Shown here: positions 1-7,129 of the stretch, in pieces
Layout: each line of letters begins with the position of its first letter
Numbering within the stretch: position 1 is the first letter of the stretch
Source of the DNA: UBA6100 sp049658145
Lineage (GTDB): Bacteria > Actinomycetota > Coriobacteriia > Anaerosomatales > Anaerosomataceae
Length of the DNA: 17,113 nt
Direction of reading: 5' to 3'
NCBI GenBank assembly: GCA_049658145.1
Contig: JBASOJ010000040.1
Span: 1-17,113, forward strand
Made by a program: the position numbers and the translations under genes
Notes under the pieces: generated by a model
Told to the model about the DNA's origin: nothing
The model's database searches: none
Seen by the model: only the letters and a program-made list of their open reading frames with translations

Positions 1-1036
1 CGGCCGCGCCGACCATGCGAGCCGGTCGCTCGAACCCGAGGCCCTCGATGGCCGAGTACGCGAGCCACGCCGACGCGAGCACCGCTGTCGCGCGTCTGAA
101 CACACCGGAGAATGGTGCGAGCCGGTCCCAGAGTCCGAGGGGCGCGAACTCCGCCGTCTCACCCTCCTCGGCGAGCTGGTCCTCCAGCAGCGCCGCGAGT
201 GATGCGCGCCCCGCTTCGGGATCGCCCAGGTACGGCATCAGCGCCGCGGTGAATCCGGCGACCGTCTCGTAGCGCTCATCGGCGTCGGCCGCGAGTGCGG
301 CGACGAGCACGGCATCGACGGCCTTCGGAAGCGCGGGCTCGAACTCCGATGGGAGTGGCAGGTCGGCCACCTCGATCCTGAACAGGGAGCCCTCGAGTGT
401 GTCCGCGTCGAACGGGTTCGCATCGGTCAGCACCTCGTAGATGAGCGCCGCGAGCGCCCAGCAGTCGGTGCGTTCGTCGAGTTTGGAGCCGCGGATCTGC
501 TCGGGGGGCATGTAGCCGATGGTGCCGGCGACGCCCGACGCACGTCCCGAGACGTCGGTGAGTGCCGAAACGCCGAAGTCCGCCACCTTCACCCTGCCGT
601 CGCGCGTGACGAGAACGTTCGCGGGCTTGAGGTCGAGGTGGAGAACGCCATTGGTGTGGGCGAAGCTCACCGCCGCCGATACGCCGGACACGATCGCGGC
701 CGCCTCATCAAGCGTGAACGGCCCGGCTGTCTCGTCGAGGATGTCGGCGAGCGAGGCGCCGTCCAGGTGCTCCATCACGATGAACGCCTCGTCGGCGTCG
801 GTGTCCCATTCGTGTACGGTGACGATGTTGGGGTGGTTGAGCATTGCCGCGGTGCGCGCTTCGGAAAGGCCGAGCGACCGCGTCACAGCGCCCCGCGCGT
901 CGCGCGGCAGCGGCAACCGCTTGATCGCGACCCGGCGCGCCATCTTCGTATCGAATGCGAGGATGACCGAGCCGTGCCCACCGCTGCCGAGATCGGCGAG
1001 CGGCCGATACCGATCGAGGATGAGCGGCTCTTCCAC
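1..1036 (-). CDS. Serine/threonine protein kinase, partial (C-terminus beyond left edge)
   Basis: Eukaryotic-type (Hanks) Ser/Thr kinase that would phosphorylate proteins from ATP. I translated the minus strand directly: a glycine-rich loop GSGGHGSV lies at residues 17-24, the VAIK lysine at K39, a candidate helix C glutamate at E59, catalytic loop HLDLKPAN at 133-140, DFG at 153-155, and MPPEQ in place of APE near 176-180. The expected HRD arginine is leucine (L134), while catalytic Asp135 is kept, so it is a non-RD kinase and probably needs no activation-loop phosphorylation. After the catalytic domain comes an acidic linker and a moderately hydrophobic stretch that could begin a membrane segment. 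The GTG start at 1036 has an AGG upstream and sits 5 bases after the stop of the FKBP gene, so the two are probably co-transcribed. The substrate is unknown. The family call is secure. Confidence 0.88.
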   Translation of the reverse strand, partial: MEEPLILDRYRPLADLGSGGHGSVILAFDTKMARRVAIKRLPLPRDARGAVTRSLGLSEARTAAMLNHPNIVTVHEWDTDADEAFIVMEHLDGASLADILDETAGPFTLDEAAAIVSGVSAAVSFAHTNGVLHLDLKPANVLVTRDGRVKVADFGVSALTDVSGRASGVAGTIGYMPPEQIRGSKLDERTDCWALAALIYEVLTDANPFDADTLEGSLFRIEVADLPLPSEFEPALPKAVDAVLVAALAADADERYETVAGFTAALMPYLGDPEAGRASLAALLEDQLAEEGETAEFAPLGLWDRLAPFSGVFRRATAVLASAWLAYSAIEGLGFERPARMVGAA

Positions 1037-1041
1037 CGTGA

Positions 1042-1470
1042 CTACCTGCCGAGGATCTCCACGAGCGTGAGTTCGAATGTGAGTTCCTGACCCGCCAGCG
1101 GGTGATTGAAGTCGAGCGTCACGGACTCGTCGCCCACCTCGGCGATCGCCGCCGCCGCCTGCTCGCCGTTGGGGCCTTCGAGTCCAACGATCAGCCCGGG
1201 CACCGGCGTCATCTCGCCGAACGCCTCGAGGGGCACCTGCTGGAAGGCCGCGTCGTTGCGCGGTCCGTACGCGTCTTCAACACCCAGCGTGACCGTTGCC
1301 GATTCTCCGACGGCCAGATCGCCCACGGCCGACTCGAAGCCCGGGATGACCATGTCGTCGCCGAGCGTGAACTCAAGCGGGTCGCGCCCGGCGCTGCTGT
1401 CGAATTCCGAACCATCCGCAAGGGTTCCGCGGTAGTGTACGCGAACGGTCTCACCGGCCTGTGGCTTCAC
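1042..1470 (-). CDS. FKBP-type peptidyl-prolyl cis-trans isomerase, SlyD-like
   Basis: A 142-residue cytoplasmic prolyl isomerase/chaperone without signal peptide. The N-terminus reads VRVHYRGTLADGSEFDSS, a classic FKBP opening. DMVIPGFESAVGDLAVGE at 39-56 is the FKBP core. An inserted segment around residues 70-118 corresponds to the insert-in-flap chaperone domain of SlyD, and the protein closes with DFNHPLAGQELTFELTLVEI, diagnostic for SlyD-like proteins. The His/Cys-rich metal-binding tail of Escherichia coli SlyD is absent, so a nickel-storage role is not supported. The start is GTG at 1470 with GGGAG about 9 bases upstream. It is the first gene of a likely two-gene unit with the kinase downstream. 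Confidence 0.92.
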   Translation of the reverse strand: MKPQAGETVRVHYRGTLADGSEFDSSAGRDPLEFTLGDDMVIPGFESAVGDLAVGESATVTLGVEDAYGPRNDAAFQQVPLEAFGEMTPVPGLIVGLEGPNGEQAAAAIAEVGDESVTLDFNHPLAGQELTFELTLVEILGR

Positions 1471-1538
1471 GATGGGGTACTCCCGTCTCGAGGGGGCCCG
1501 CTTCTGTGTCAGCCCACTCTACCTTACGAGCGGCGGCG

Positions 1539-1567
1539 TTGCCCGAGTCGGCCCTCCCTGCTAGAAT
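1539..1567 (+). promoter_or_regulatory. Sigma-70 type promoter for tRNA-Leu
   Basis: TTGCCC at 1539-1544 and TAGAAT at 1562-1567 are separated by exactly 17 bases. Transcription would start near 1574, about 11 bases before the mature tRNA. Spacing, hexamer quality and position all agree. Confidence 0.7.
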
Positions 1568-1584
1568 CTCCACCTGCACCACAC

Positions 1585-1670
1585 GCGGGTGTGGCGGAAT
1601 GGCAGACGCGCATGGTTCAGGTCCATGTGGGGGCAACCCCGTGAAGGTTCAACTCCTTTCACCCGCACCA
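1585..1670 (+). tRNA. tRNA-Leu (anticodon CAG)
   Basis: Class II tRNA of 86 bases. The acceptor stem GCGGGTG (1585-1591) pairs with CACCCGC (1660-1666), followed by A and an encoded CCA at 1668-1670. The anticodon stem CATGG/CCATG (1611-1615/1623-1627) encloses loop TTCAGGT, giving anticodon CAG, which reads the Leu codon CUG. A long variable arm with GGGG/CCCC pairing is typical of Leu. The T-arm GAAGG/CCTTT has one G-U pair and loop TTCAACT. It has its own promoter and terminator. Confidence 0.97.
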
Positions 1671-1680
1671 GTGACACCAG

Positions 1681-1719
1681 ACGGCTCCGCAGCTTCTCGC
1701 TGCGGGGCCGTTGTTGTTG
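1681..1719 (+). terminator. Rho-independent terminator after tRNA-Leu
   Basis: A 13-bp stem (1681-1693 with 1699-1711, one T-G wobble) encloses a TTCTC loop and is followed by a T-rich run TTGTTGTTG. It begins 10 bases after the tRNA CCA end. Confidence 0.85.
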
Positions 1720-1762
1720 AGGGCGTTCGGTTGCCACAGGCGCCGACCGAACGGCCCGGGCG

Positions 1763-2102
1763 GTGGAAGACAGTCCCGAGGGCACGGTGCTCGCGGGTGA
1801 CCTGGTGGCCGGATCGGTTGCGATCGGGGGCGACGTCGTTGTGACAGGTCCGGGCGGAGACACTCGGGTCGTTCGGATCACCGGTGTGGAGCGTGACCGG
1901 AAGCTGCTCGATCGCGTCTCGGCAGCCCCTACGGCAGTCGCTCCTTCGGGGGTGCCTGCCGCGTGGCTTGCTGACCCCGACGGGACGGCACGAGCTGAGC
2001 TACTGGGACGGCACCGCCTGGACTGGGCACGTCGCGTGCGTCGTCCCCGCCGATGTGGATGAGGTGTGGGCCGCTCTACAGGGAGCCCATCCCGGCGTCT
2101 GA
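1763..2102 (+). pseudogene. Frameshifted EF-Tu domain 2-like / DUF2510 protein remnant
   Basis: Two frames each hold half of a recognisable protein. From GTG 1763, the frame reads GTV...GS..IGGDVVV, then TRVVRITGVERDRKLLD, the pattern of the EF-Tu domain 2 beta-barrel in elongation factors and related small proteins. It continues to PAAWLADPDG near 1955-1987. The frame then breaks, and the next frame continues RHELSYWDGTAWTGHV, which completes a DUF2510 motif of the type (P.GW..DP.G...RYWDGT.WT.H), and ends at the stop at 2100-2102. Removing one base near 1988 would restore the domain. No convincing Shine-Dalgarno or promoter precedes 1763. The part of domain 2 normally following the RK.LD motif is also missing. 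I infer a decayed gene; a sequencing error or an unusual functional frameshift remains possible. Confidence 0.6.
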
Positions 2103-2153
2103 ACGTCGCCGCACGTACCCCCAACTCGTCGAATCGAAAGCCACACCGAGGGG

Positions 2154-2159
2154 TACACT
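2154..2159 (+). promoter_or_regulatory. Possible -10 element for the SPFH gene
   Basis: TACACT lies 32 bases before the chosen ATG, a reasonable place for a -10 box. No good -35 hexamer is found 16-18 bases upstream, so this is tentative. Confidence 0.3.
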
Positions 2160-2178
2160 TCTAGCCAGTGTCCCGTTC

Positions 2179-2183
2179 AGGGA
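2179..2183 (+). promoter_or_regulatory. Ribosome binding site deciding the SPFH start
   Basis: AGGGA lies 8 bases before ATG 2192, whereas the in-frame GTG at 2168 has no purine-rich site upstream. This favours 2192. Confidence 0.6.
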
Positions 2184-2191
2184 CGTCGAGA

Positions 2192-4420
2192 ATGGGGGAG
2201 ATGGTGGAAGCAGTCGTTGGCATGTTGGGTGCGGTCGGGCCGGCGATCGTACTGTTCCTGATAATGATGGCCGTGCTCTGGTTCCTGCTCGGAGTGCGGA
2301 TCATCCGCTCCGACCGGGTGGGCATCGTCGAGAAGTGGTGGTCCCCGAAGGGATCACTGAAGGACAACATCATCGCCCTCAAGGGCGAGGCGGGGTATCA
2401 GCCACTCGTCATCCGTGGTGGCATCCACTTCCGGACGCCACTCATGTACCGGGTGCATGTGATGCCTCTCATCACCATCCCCCAGGGCAAGATAGGCTAC
2501 GTGTTCGCACGCGATGGGCAGCCGCTGGAGCCGCAGCAGACTCTGGCACGCCTGGTGGACTGCAACTACTACCAGGATGTGATGGCTTTCTTCGCTAACG
2601 GCGGCCAGCGCGGCCCGCAGCGCCAGATCCTTCGTGAAGGCACGTATGCGTTCAACCTGGCGCAGTTCGTGGTCATCACCGAGACCCGCACGTTCTTCCT
2701 GCCGATGGGCAGCCGCGATGAAGAGAGCACCATCGAGTCGATGGCGCAGTACCTGCACAGCCTCAAGGGCTTCGACCCGGTCGTCATCCGGGGTGCCGAC
2801 GACCGCACCGGGATCGTCACCATCCACGACGGCCCGTCACTGCCGGGTGGCGACATCATCGCCCCGACCGTCGGGGACGTGGCCACCGACCCGCATTACC
2901 ACAACAGCTTCCAGAATCCCGAGAAGTTCCTGGCCGCCGGCGGCTACCGTGGTCGCCAGTACCAGGTTCTCACCGAAGGTACGTACTTCATCAACCGTCT
3001 GTTCGGTACCGTCGAGGTCATCCCGAAGATCACGATTCCGGTCGGCTTTGCGGGCGTTGTCGTCAGCTATGTCGGACCACGCGGGGCGGACACGTCGGGC
3101 GAGGAGTACCGTCACGGAGAGCTCGTGGCCCAGGGTAGCCGTGGCGTGTGGAATGAGGCCCTCCTGCCTGGCAAGTACGCCTTCAACACGTACGCAGGCT
3201 CCATCGTGATGGTCCCCACCACGAACATCATCCTCAAGTGGGTGCGCGGCGAGTCCGGCGAGCACCACTACGACGAGAACCTCGCTGAGGTCAACCTCAT
3301 CACGAAGGACGCATTCGAGCCGCTGCTGCCGCTCTCGGTCGTCGTGCACATCGACTACCGGAAGGCTCCGCTGGTCATCCAGCGGTTCGGCGACATCAAG
3401 ATGCTCGTCAACCAGACGCTCGACCCGATGGTGTCGGCGTACTTCAAGAACGTCGGCCAGACCAAGACGATCATCGAGCTCATCCAGCAGCGCTCCGAGA
3501 TCCAGAAGACCTCCTCGGTCGAGATGCAGGAGAAGTTCGGTCACTACAACCTCCAGCTCGAGGAGGTCCTCATCGGCACGCCGCACTCGCCGGCGGGCGA
3601 CGACCGTATCGAGACGATCCTCATGCAGCTTCGGGATCGGCAGGTGGCGTTCGAGAAGCTCGAGACCTTCGAGAAGCAGCGGATCGCCGCCGACAAGGAA
3701 CGTGAGCTCAAGGAAGCCGAGGCAACCGCCGAGCAGCAGACCGTGCTCACGCAGTCGCAGATCAACATCTCGGTGCAGGAGAACCAGGCCCGCGCCGAAC
3801 TGCAGCGCGCCGTCCAGGACGCGGAGCGTGTGCGCACGCTCGCCAAGGCCGACGCCGACAAGGTGAAGACGCTCGCCGACGGTGACGCGCAGAAGGTCAA
3901 GCTCATGGCCGAGGCCGACGCCAAGAAGGTCGAGATGATGGCCGAGGCGGACGCCACGCGCGTGAAGAAGATCGGTGAGGCCGATGCCCTGCGTGTGAAG
4001 CTCATCGCTCAGGCCGACGCCGAAAAGGAAGCCAAGGTCGGTGTCGGCAAGGCAATCGCCATCGATGAGCAGGTCCGCGCGTACGGCGGACCGCAGCTGC
4101 AGCTCATGCAGGACGTGATGACCAAGCTCGCCACGGCCATCGAATCCTCCAAGGTGCCGATCGTTCCCAGCACCGTCGTCAATATGGGCGGCGAGAGCGG
4201 GGACAGCTCGAGCATGAACGCCTTCGGCCTGCTGATGGGGTTGATGGCCACCGACAAGCTGGGTGAGTTCACCGAAGCGGCCGAGCGGCCGATCGACCCA
4301 TCGCAGCTACAGATGGTCGCCGAGATCAAGAAGCAGATGCGCGACCAGGCAGTGGCCGAAGCCAAGCAGCCGGCGAAGCCGAAGGCGCCTGAGCCTCCCG
4401 CGCCGAGCGCCGAGGTCTAG
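2192..4420 (+). CDS. Large SPFH/band 7 (flotillin-like) membrane protein with hendecad coiled coil
   Basis: A 742-residue protein, probably a membrane-anchored scaffold of the SPFH/flotillin type. One membrane segment lies near residues 13-35, leading to RIIRSDRVGIVEKWW. Three similar beta-rich modules follow (about 94-160, 203-277 and 278-347), marked by G.R..Q.QxLxEGTY.xN in the first two and by RGVWNEALLPGKYAFN in the third. Next come SPFH-like sequences such as LPLSVVVHIDYRKAPLVIQRFG and LDPMVSAYFKNVGQ. From about 485 to 620 there is a charged coiled coil ending in six consecutive 11-residue repeats (551-616), with consensus AEADA.KVK.M. The tail has a Gly/Ser linker and a Pro/Ala-rich end. 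Flotillins are usually shorter, so the extra modules are unusual. The gene appears monocistronic: a strong terminator follows. No NfeD partner is adjacent. Role in membrane organisation or protein quality control is inferred from the family. Confidence 0.85.
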   Translation: MGEMVEAVVGMLGAVGPAIVLFLIMMAVLWFLLGVRIIRSDRVGIVEKWWSPKGSLKDNIIALKGEAGYQPLVIRGGIHFRTPLMYRVHVMPLITIPQGKIGYVFARDGQPLEPQQTLARLVDCNYYQDVMAFFANGGQRGPQRQILREGTYAFNLAQFVVITETRTFFLPMGSRDEESTIESMAQYLHSLKGFDPVVIRGADDRTGIVTIHDGPSLPGGDIIAPTVGDVATDPHYHNSFQNPEKFLAAGGYRGRQYQVLTEGTYFINRLFGTVEVIPKITIPVGFAGVVVSYVGPRGADTSGEEYRHGELVAQGSRGVWNEALLPGKYAFNTYAGSIVMVPTTNIILKWVRGESGEHHYDENLAEVNLITKDAFEPLLPLSVVVHIDYRKAPLVIQRFGDIKMLVNQTLDPMVSAYFKNVGQTKTIIELIQQRSEIQKTSSVEMQEKFGHYNLQLEEVLIGTPHSPAGDDRIETILMQLRDRQVAFEKLETFEKQRIAADKERELKEAEATAEQQTVLTQSQINISVQENQARAELQRAVQDAERVRTLAKADADKVKTLADGDAQKVKLMAEADAKKVEMMAEADATRVKKIGEADALRVKLIAQADAEKEAKVGVGKAIAIDEQVRAYGGPQLQLMQDVMTKLATAIESSKVPIVPSTVVNMGGESGDSSSMNAFGLLMGLMATDKLGEFTEAAERPIDPSQLQMVAEIKKQMRDQAVAEAKQPAKPKAPEPPAPSAEV
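3842..4039 (+). repeat. Six tandem 33-bp coding repeats (11-residue hendecads)
   Basis: Units start at 3842, 3875, 3908, 3941, 3974 and 4007, each encoding an 11-residue block of the form A(E/K/Q)ADA..(V)K.(hydrophobic). The DNA is diverged between units while the protein pattern is held, which points to selection for an 11-residue coiled-coil period rather than recent slippage. Confidence 0.9.
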
Positions 4421-4440
4421 CACACAGCACACCGCACTGA

Positions 4441-4475
4441 AGAGGCCCCGCTCCGGCGGGGCCTCTTTCCTTCTT
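4441..4475 (+). terminator. Rho-independent terminator after the SPFH gene
   Basis: A perfect 11-bp stem AGAGGCCCCGC (4441-4451) / GCGGGGCCTCT (4456-4466) with TCCG loop is followed by TTCCTTCTT. Confidence 0.93.
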
Positions 4476-4479
4476 GGCG

Positions 4480-4508
4480 TTGTGTTCGCCGCACCTGGGG
4501 ATGACAAT
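4480..4508 (+). promoter_or_regulatory. Possible sigma-70 promoter for the lipoprotein gene
   Basis: TTGTGT at 4480-4485 and GACAAT at 4503-4508 are 17 bases apart, 30 bases before the start codon. The same GACAAT hexamer occurs in the promoter at 6557-6585. Confidence 0.45.
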
Positions 4509-4537
4509 GTGCGAGAGGTGTGTGAAGGGAGCAGATC

Positions 4538-5077
4538 GTGCTTCGGCGAGCAGTGCTCATAGGCGTCGTCCTCGCGCTGGCCACGGCCATCGTCGGCTGC
4601 GGGGCAGCGGATGAGGGTGACGTCGCGGTTGAGACCGGGACCGACGTGGGCGCGCCGAACGCCGCAGGTGGCACGGTCGACCCCGCGGGCCTGCTCACTC
4701 CAGCCGACGTCGAAGCCGTCTCCGGCCTCTCGGACCTGACGGTCGTCGCCTACGACCCGGCGGTGGGTGCGGGCGGAGACGTCAACATCGCAACCGCCGA
4801 CGGGCAGCTCGTGGCGATGCTCGTCGTGGAGGGTCCCGAGACGTGGGACGCCTGGCTCACCGACGGCAACACGGTGAGCGACCCGGTGATGCCACCAGTA
4901 GGCGACGAGTCGTTCATCGGACCGAATCCGGACATCACGCCGGACATCTACATCTTCGGATTCCGCAAGGGCGACGTGGCGGTCGTGATCGACACGTACT
5001 TCGATACCAACGGTGAGGTCATACTGAGCATCGATCAGTTGCGTGAACTCGCCGAGATCGTCGCCGGGCGGCTCTAG
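4538..5077 (+). CDS. Putative secreted lipoprotein of unknown function
   Basis: A 179-residue protein starting at GTG 4538 with AAGGGAG 7 bases upstream. An RR-containing N-terminus, a hydrophobic core (residues 5-19) and a lipobox-like IVGC place lipidated Cys21 at the outer face of the membrane. After an acidic linker, the mature part reads LLTPADVEAVSGLSDLTVV, an alpha/beta pattern seen in small extracytoplasmic actinobacterial lipoproteins, and ends with LSIDQLRELAEIVAGRL. This ending resembles the end of the membrane protein at 7790-8611 (ITPDELERLARVAAPRM), including a preceding FR.GD motif, suggesting a shared extracytoplasmic fold. I recognise no enzymatic motif and propose no function. 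Confidence 0.8.
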   Translation: MLRRAVLIGVVLALATAIVGCGAADEGDVAVETGTDVGAPNAAGGTVDPAGLLTPADVEAVSGLSDLTVVAYDPAVGAGGDVNIATADGQLVAMLVVEGPETWDAWLTDGNTVSDPVMPPVGDESFIGPNPDITPDIYIFGFRKGDVAVVIDTYFDTNGEVILSIDQLRELAEIVAGRL

Positions 5078-5186
5078 GGCGGGCGTTACCTGTTCGCAAT
5101 CACCGCGCGTGCAGGGATGCCGCCGGTCGCGTCGTACTCTTCCGTGTGGGCTCAAGCGGCCCAACCCTGGTTAGGACGTGCCATTC

Positions 5187-6521
5187 ATGCTTTCTGAACG
5201 CATCGTCACCGGTGCGCTGCGCATACTCAATCGAAGCTACCTCGGTCAGCAGCCGGCCGATGTGACGCAGCTGCCCGCTCCCGTGCAGGGCAAGCAGTAC
5301 ACGCTGTACCTCCATGTGCCGTTCTGCGAGCGGCTCTGTCCGTACTGCTCCTTCAACCGGTTCCTCTACGGCGAGGAGCGCGCCCGCGCGTACTTCAAGG
5401 CGCTCCGCACCGAGCTCGAGCGCTCCGCGGACTGCGGTTATACTTTCGCGACGCTGTATATCGGCGGCGGGACCCCCACCATCCTGGTGGACGAACTCTG
5501 CGAGACCATCGACCTGGCGAAGCGCCTCTTCCCCGAGATCGAAGAGGTCTCGGCGGAGACGAGCCCGAACCACATCACCGAAGAGACGATCGATGCGCTC
5601 AAGGACCGTGTCGACCGGTTCAGCGTGGGCGTTCAGAGCTTCGACGACACGCTGCTGAACCAGATGGCCCGCTACGACAAGTACGGGTGCGGCGAGAAGG
5701 TGTTCGAGCGCGTGCAGATGGCGGTGGGGCGCTTTCACTCGCTCAACGTCGACATGATCTTCAACTTCCCGAGCCAGAGCCGCGCGATCCTTGAGCGCGA
5801 TATCGAGATGGTGAAGGCCACCGGCGCGAACCAGACCACCTTCTACCCGCTGATGGCCTCTCCGAAGAACCGCCGCGAGCTCGCCCGGACCATCGGCGCG
5901 ATCGACTTCGCGCGCGAGGCCGAGTACTACCGCATCATCTGCGATGGTCTTGCCCCCGAGTTCGAGCCGGCCTCGGCGTGGACCTTCTCGAAGGATAAGG
6001 GCGGCATGATCGACGAGTACATCGTGGACTACGACGAGTACGTCGGTCTTGGTTCGGGCGGACTGTCGTTCATCGGCGGGCGCATCTACAACAACACGTT
6101 CTCCCTCTCGGACTACGCCGGACGTATCGAGAGTGGCCGCAGCACGATCGCCAAGATGGGCAGACCGTATGACCGAAAGGCGAGGATGCGCTACCGGTTC
6201 GTGACGGACCTCTTCGGACTGCGCCTCGACAAGGGCCGCTTCATGCGCGACTTCGGTGTTCCGGCGGAGCGGGGACTGTGGGCAGAGCTCGCGTTCATGC
6301 GCATGGCGGGGGGCATCGCCACCGACACTCCCGAGGAGATCACGCTCACGCCGACAGGCCGGTACCTGCTGCTCGTGATGATGCGTGAGACGCTTGCCGC
6401 GTCGAACGATCACCGCGACCACGAACGGGAGCTGCTGCCACCGGAGGAGAAACTGCTCCTCAACGACGACGCCGTGATGTCGTGCGAGCCACTCGTTGAG
6501 GAGTGCCCCGTCCCCTGCTAG
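5187..6521 (+). CDS. HemW-like radical SAM protein (coproporphyrinogen III oxidase family)
   Basis: A 444-residue radical SAM enzyme of the HemN/HemW family. The cluster motif C47-x3-C51-x2-C54 sits in YLHVPFCERLCPYCSFNRF and should bind a [4Fe-4S] cluster cleaving S-adenosylmethionine. Next come GGGTP (93-97), ETSPNHITEE, FSVGVQSFDD and DMIFNFPSQS, all HemW/HemN landmarks, then GLGSGGLSFIGGRIYNN. The fourth cysteine found in true HemN (CxC) is replaced by Phe, as in HemW, so heme chaperone or heme-related activity is more likely than proven coproporphyrinogen oxidation. It is longer than usual HemW (about 380 residues). The tail ends ECPVPC with two extra cysteines. I chose ATG 5187, 10 bases after TTAGGA; GTG 5178 is too close to that site. 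No other heme gene is adjacent, so the substrate is unresolved. Confidence 0.85.
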   Translation: MLSERIVTGALRILNRSYLGQQPADVTQLPAPVQGKQYTLYLHVPFCERLCPYCSFNRFLYGEERARAYFKALRTELERSADCGYTFATLYIGGGTPTILVDELCETIDLAKRLFPEIEEVSAETSPNHITEETIDALKDRVDRFSVGVQSFDDTLLNQMARYDKYGCGEKVFERVQMAVGRFHSLNVDMIFNFPSQSRAILERDIEMVKATGANQTTFYPLMASPKNRRELARTIGAIDFAREAEYYRIICDGLAPEFEPASAWTFSKDKGGMIDEYIVDYDEYVGLGSGGLSFIGGRIYNNTFSLSDYAGRIESGRSTIAKMGRPYDRKARMRYRFVTDLFGLRLDKGRFMRDFGVPAERGLWAELAFMRMAGGIATDTPEEITLTPTGRYLLLVMMRETLAASNDHRDHERELLPPEEKLLLNDDAVMSCEPLVEECPVPC

Positions 6522-6603
6522 CCGACACGGCCGGGCGGCCTCCGCCGTGGCCCGACTTGGCATCCGCCGTCAGGCAGGCGACAATCGCGTTGAACCGTGT
6601 CGG
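6522..6603. repeat. Widely spaced 9-bp inverted repeat around a promoter
   Basis: CCGACACGG (6522-6530) and its exact complement CCGTGTCGG (6595-6603) flank the promoter at 6557-6585. The 64-base spacing is long for a hairpin; it may be chance. Confidence 0.35.
6557..6585 (+). promoter_or_regulatory. Sigma-70 type promoter for the small Cys-rich gene
   Basis: TTGGCA (6557-6562), a 17-base spacer, and GACAAT (6580-6585). The -35 matches consensus at five of six positions. Transcription would start near 6592, about 65 bases before the start codon. Confidence 0.65.
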
Positions 6604-6656
6604 ACGCCAGAGGCAACGGGACCGCGGGCCGTGATTGTGATCGAGGGGCGCACATC

Positions 6657-6869
6657 ATGAGCGAGTTCTCGCCCATACGCAACAAGTGCTTCTACTGGCG
6701 TGAGCAGCCGCACTACGACGACCTGTACGACCCGCGCGTCAAGCAGGGCCAGCGCCGGATCGTGTGCTCGTGCTTCGTCGAGGGCGACACGTGGACGTAT
6801 CCCGAGGACGATGTTCCGGCGGACTGCCCCCAGAAGATGCACTGCCGGTACTACATCCACTTCGGCTGA
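6657..6869 (+). CDS. Small cysteine-rich protein, unknown function
   Basis: A 70-residue soluble protein starting at ATG 6657 with GAGGGG 8 bases upstream; the longer in-frame reading from 6597 lacks a site. Five cysteines lie at 11, 37, 39, 57 and 63 (KCFYW, VCSCF, DCPQKMHC), with His19, His62 and His68, and many aromatic residues. This spacing could bind zinc or an Fe-S cluster, but no named motif fits. It has its own promoter and ends 10 bases before a hairpin shared with the convergent zinc-ribbon gene. I do not recognise the family. Confidence 0.75.
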   Translation: MSEFSPIRNKCFYWREQPHYDDLYDPRVKQGQRRIVCSCFVEGDTWTYPEDDVPADCPQKMHCRYYIHFG

Positions 6870-6878
6870 GAAGTAAGA

Positions 6879-6907
6879 AGCGGCCCCCCTGTTAGAGGTG
6901 GGCCGCT
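6879..6907. terminator. Bidirectional terminator between two convergent small genes
   Basis: AGCGGCCC (6879-6886) pairs with GGGCCGCT (6900-6907), with two further C-G pairs inside. Read on the minus strand it is followed by TCTTACTTCT, a fair T-rich run; on the plus strand the tail is GC-rich, so it should work better for the minus-strand gene. Confidence 0.65.
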
Positions 6908-6914
6908 CCCGGAA

Positions 6915-6960
6915 GTCGACTCGCAGCAGTCTTCGCAGCCATTCGCTCGTTCGAGTCGAC
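6915..6960. repeat. 9-bp inverted repeat in the 3' region of the zinc-ribbon gene
   Basis: GTCGACTCG (6915-6923) and CGAGTCGAC (6952-6960) are perfect complements with a 28-base loop, between the stop of the minus-strand gene and its terminator. It could stabilise the transcript 3' end. Confidence 0.45.
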
Positions 6961-6970
6961 GATTCCGCGC

Positions 6971-7129
6971 TCAGTACCTGATCGAACACCCGATGCCGTG
7001 GACCACCTTGATGTGGTAGCCGGAACCATGACACTCGGTGCAGGTGTGCCAGTCCTTCGTACCGCTGCGCGTTTTCGCAGCAAGGATCTTGTTGCCCTTG
7101 CATGCGGGGCAGGTCTCTTTCTTGACCAC
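6971..7129 (-). CDS. Small DnaJ-type zinc-ribbon protein
   Basis: A 52-residue protein containing CPACKGN (residues 7-13) and CTECHGSGY (30-38). These resemble the CxxCxGxG units of the DnaJ central zinc-binding domain, though the first unit lacks the final glycine; a single pair would hold one zinc ion. There is no J domain, so it is not a co-chaperone of usual type. The GTG start at 7129 is set by GAGGAGG (minus strand, 7138-7144) 8 bases upstream; longer in-frame readings pass through this site. It converges on the Cys-rich gene at 6657-6869. Small proteins of this kind are common as zinc-ribbon or redox-linked factors, but the role here is unknown. Confidence 0.75.
   Translation of the reverse strand: MVKKETCPACKGNKILAAKTRSGTKDWHTCTECHGSGYHIKVVHGIGCSIRY

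Noticed and set aside
1585..2102. tRNA-Leu as an integration site for a mobile element
   Set aside because: No integrase, direct repeat of the tRNA 3' end or mobility gene is seen downstream.
3842..4039. Regular 33-bp repeats suggestive of a CRISPR array or minisatellite
   Set aside because: They are contiguous without spacers, stay in frame and encode a coiled coil.
5100..6563. 487-codon open frame on the minus strand
   Set aside because: It is antisense to the radical SAM gene, which has clear motifs; the translation is Arg/His/Val-rich and matches nothing, as expected in GC-rich shadow frames.
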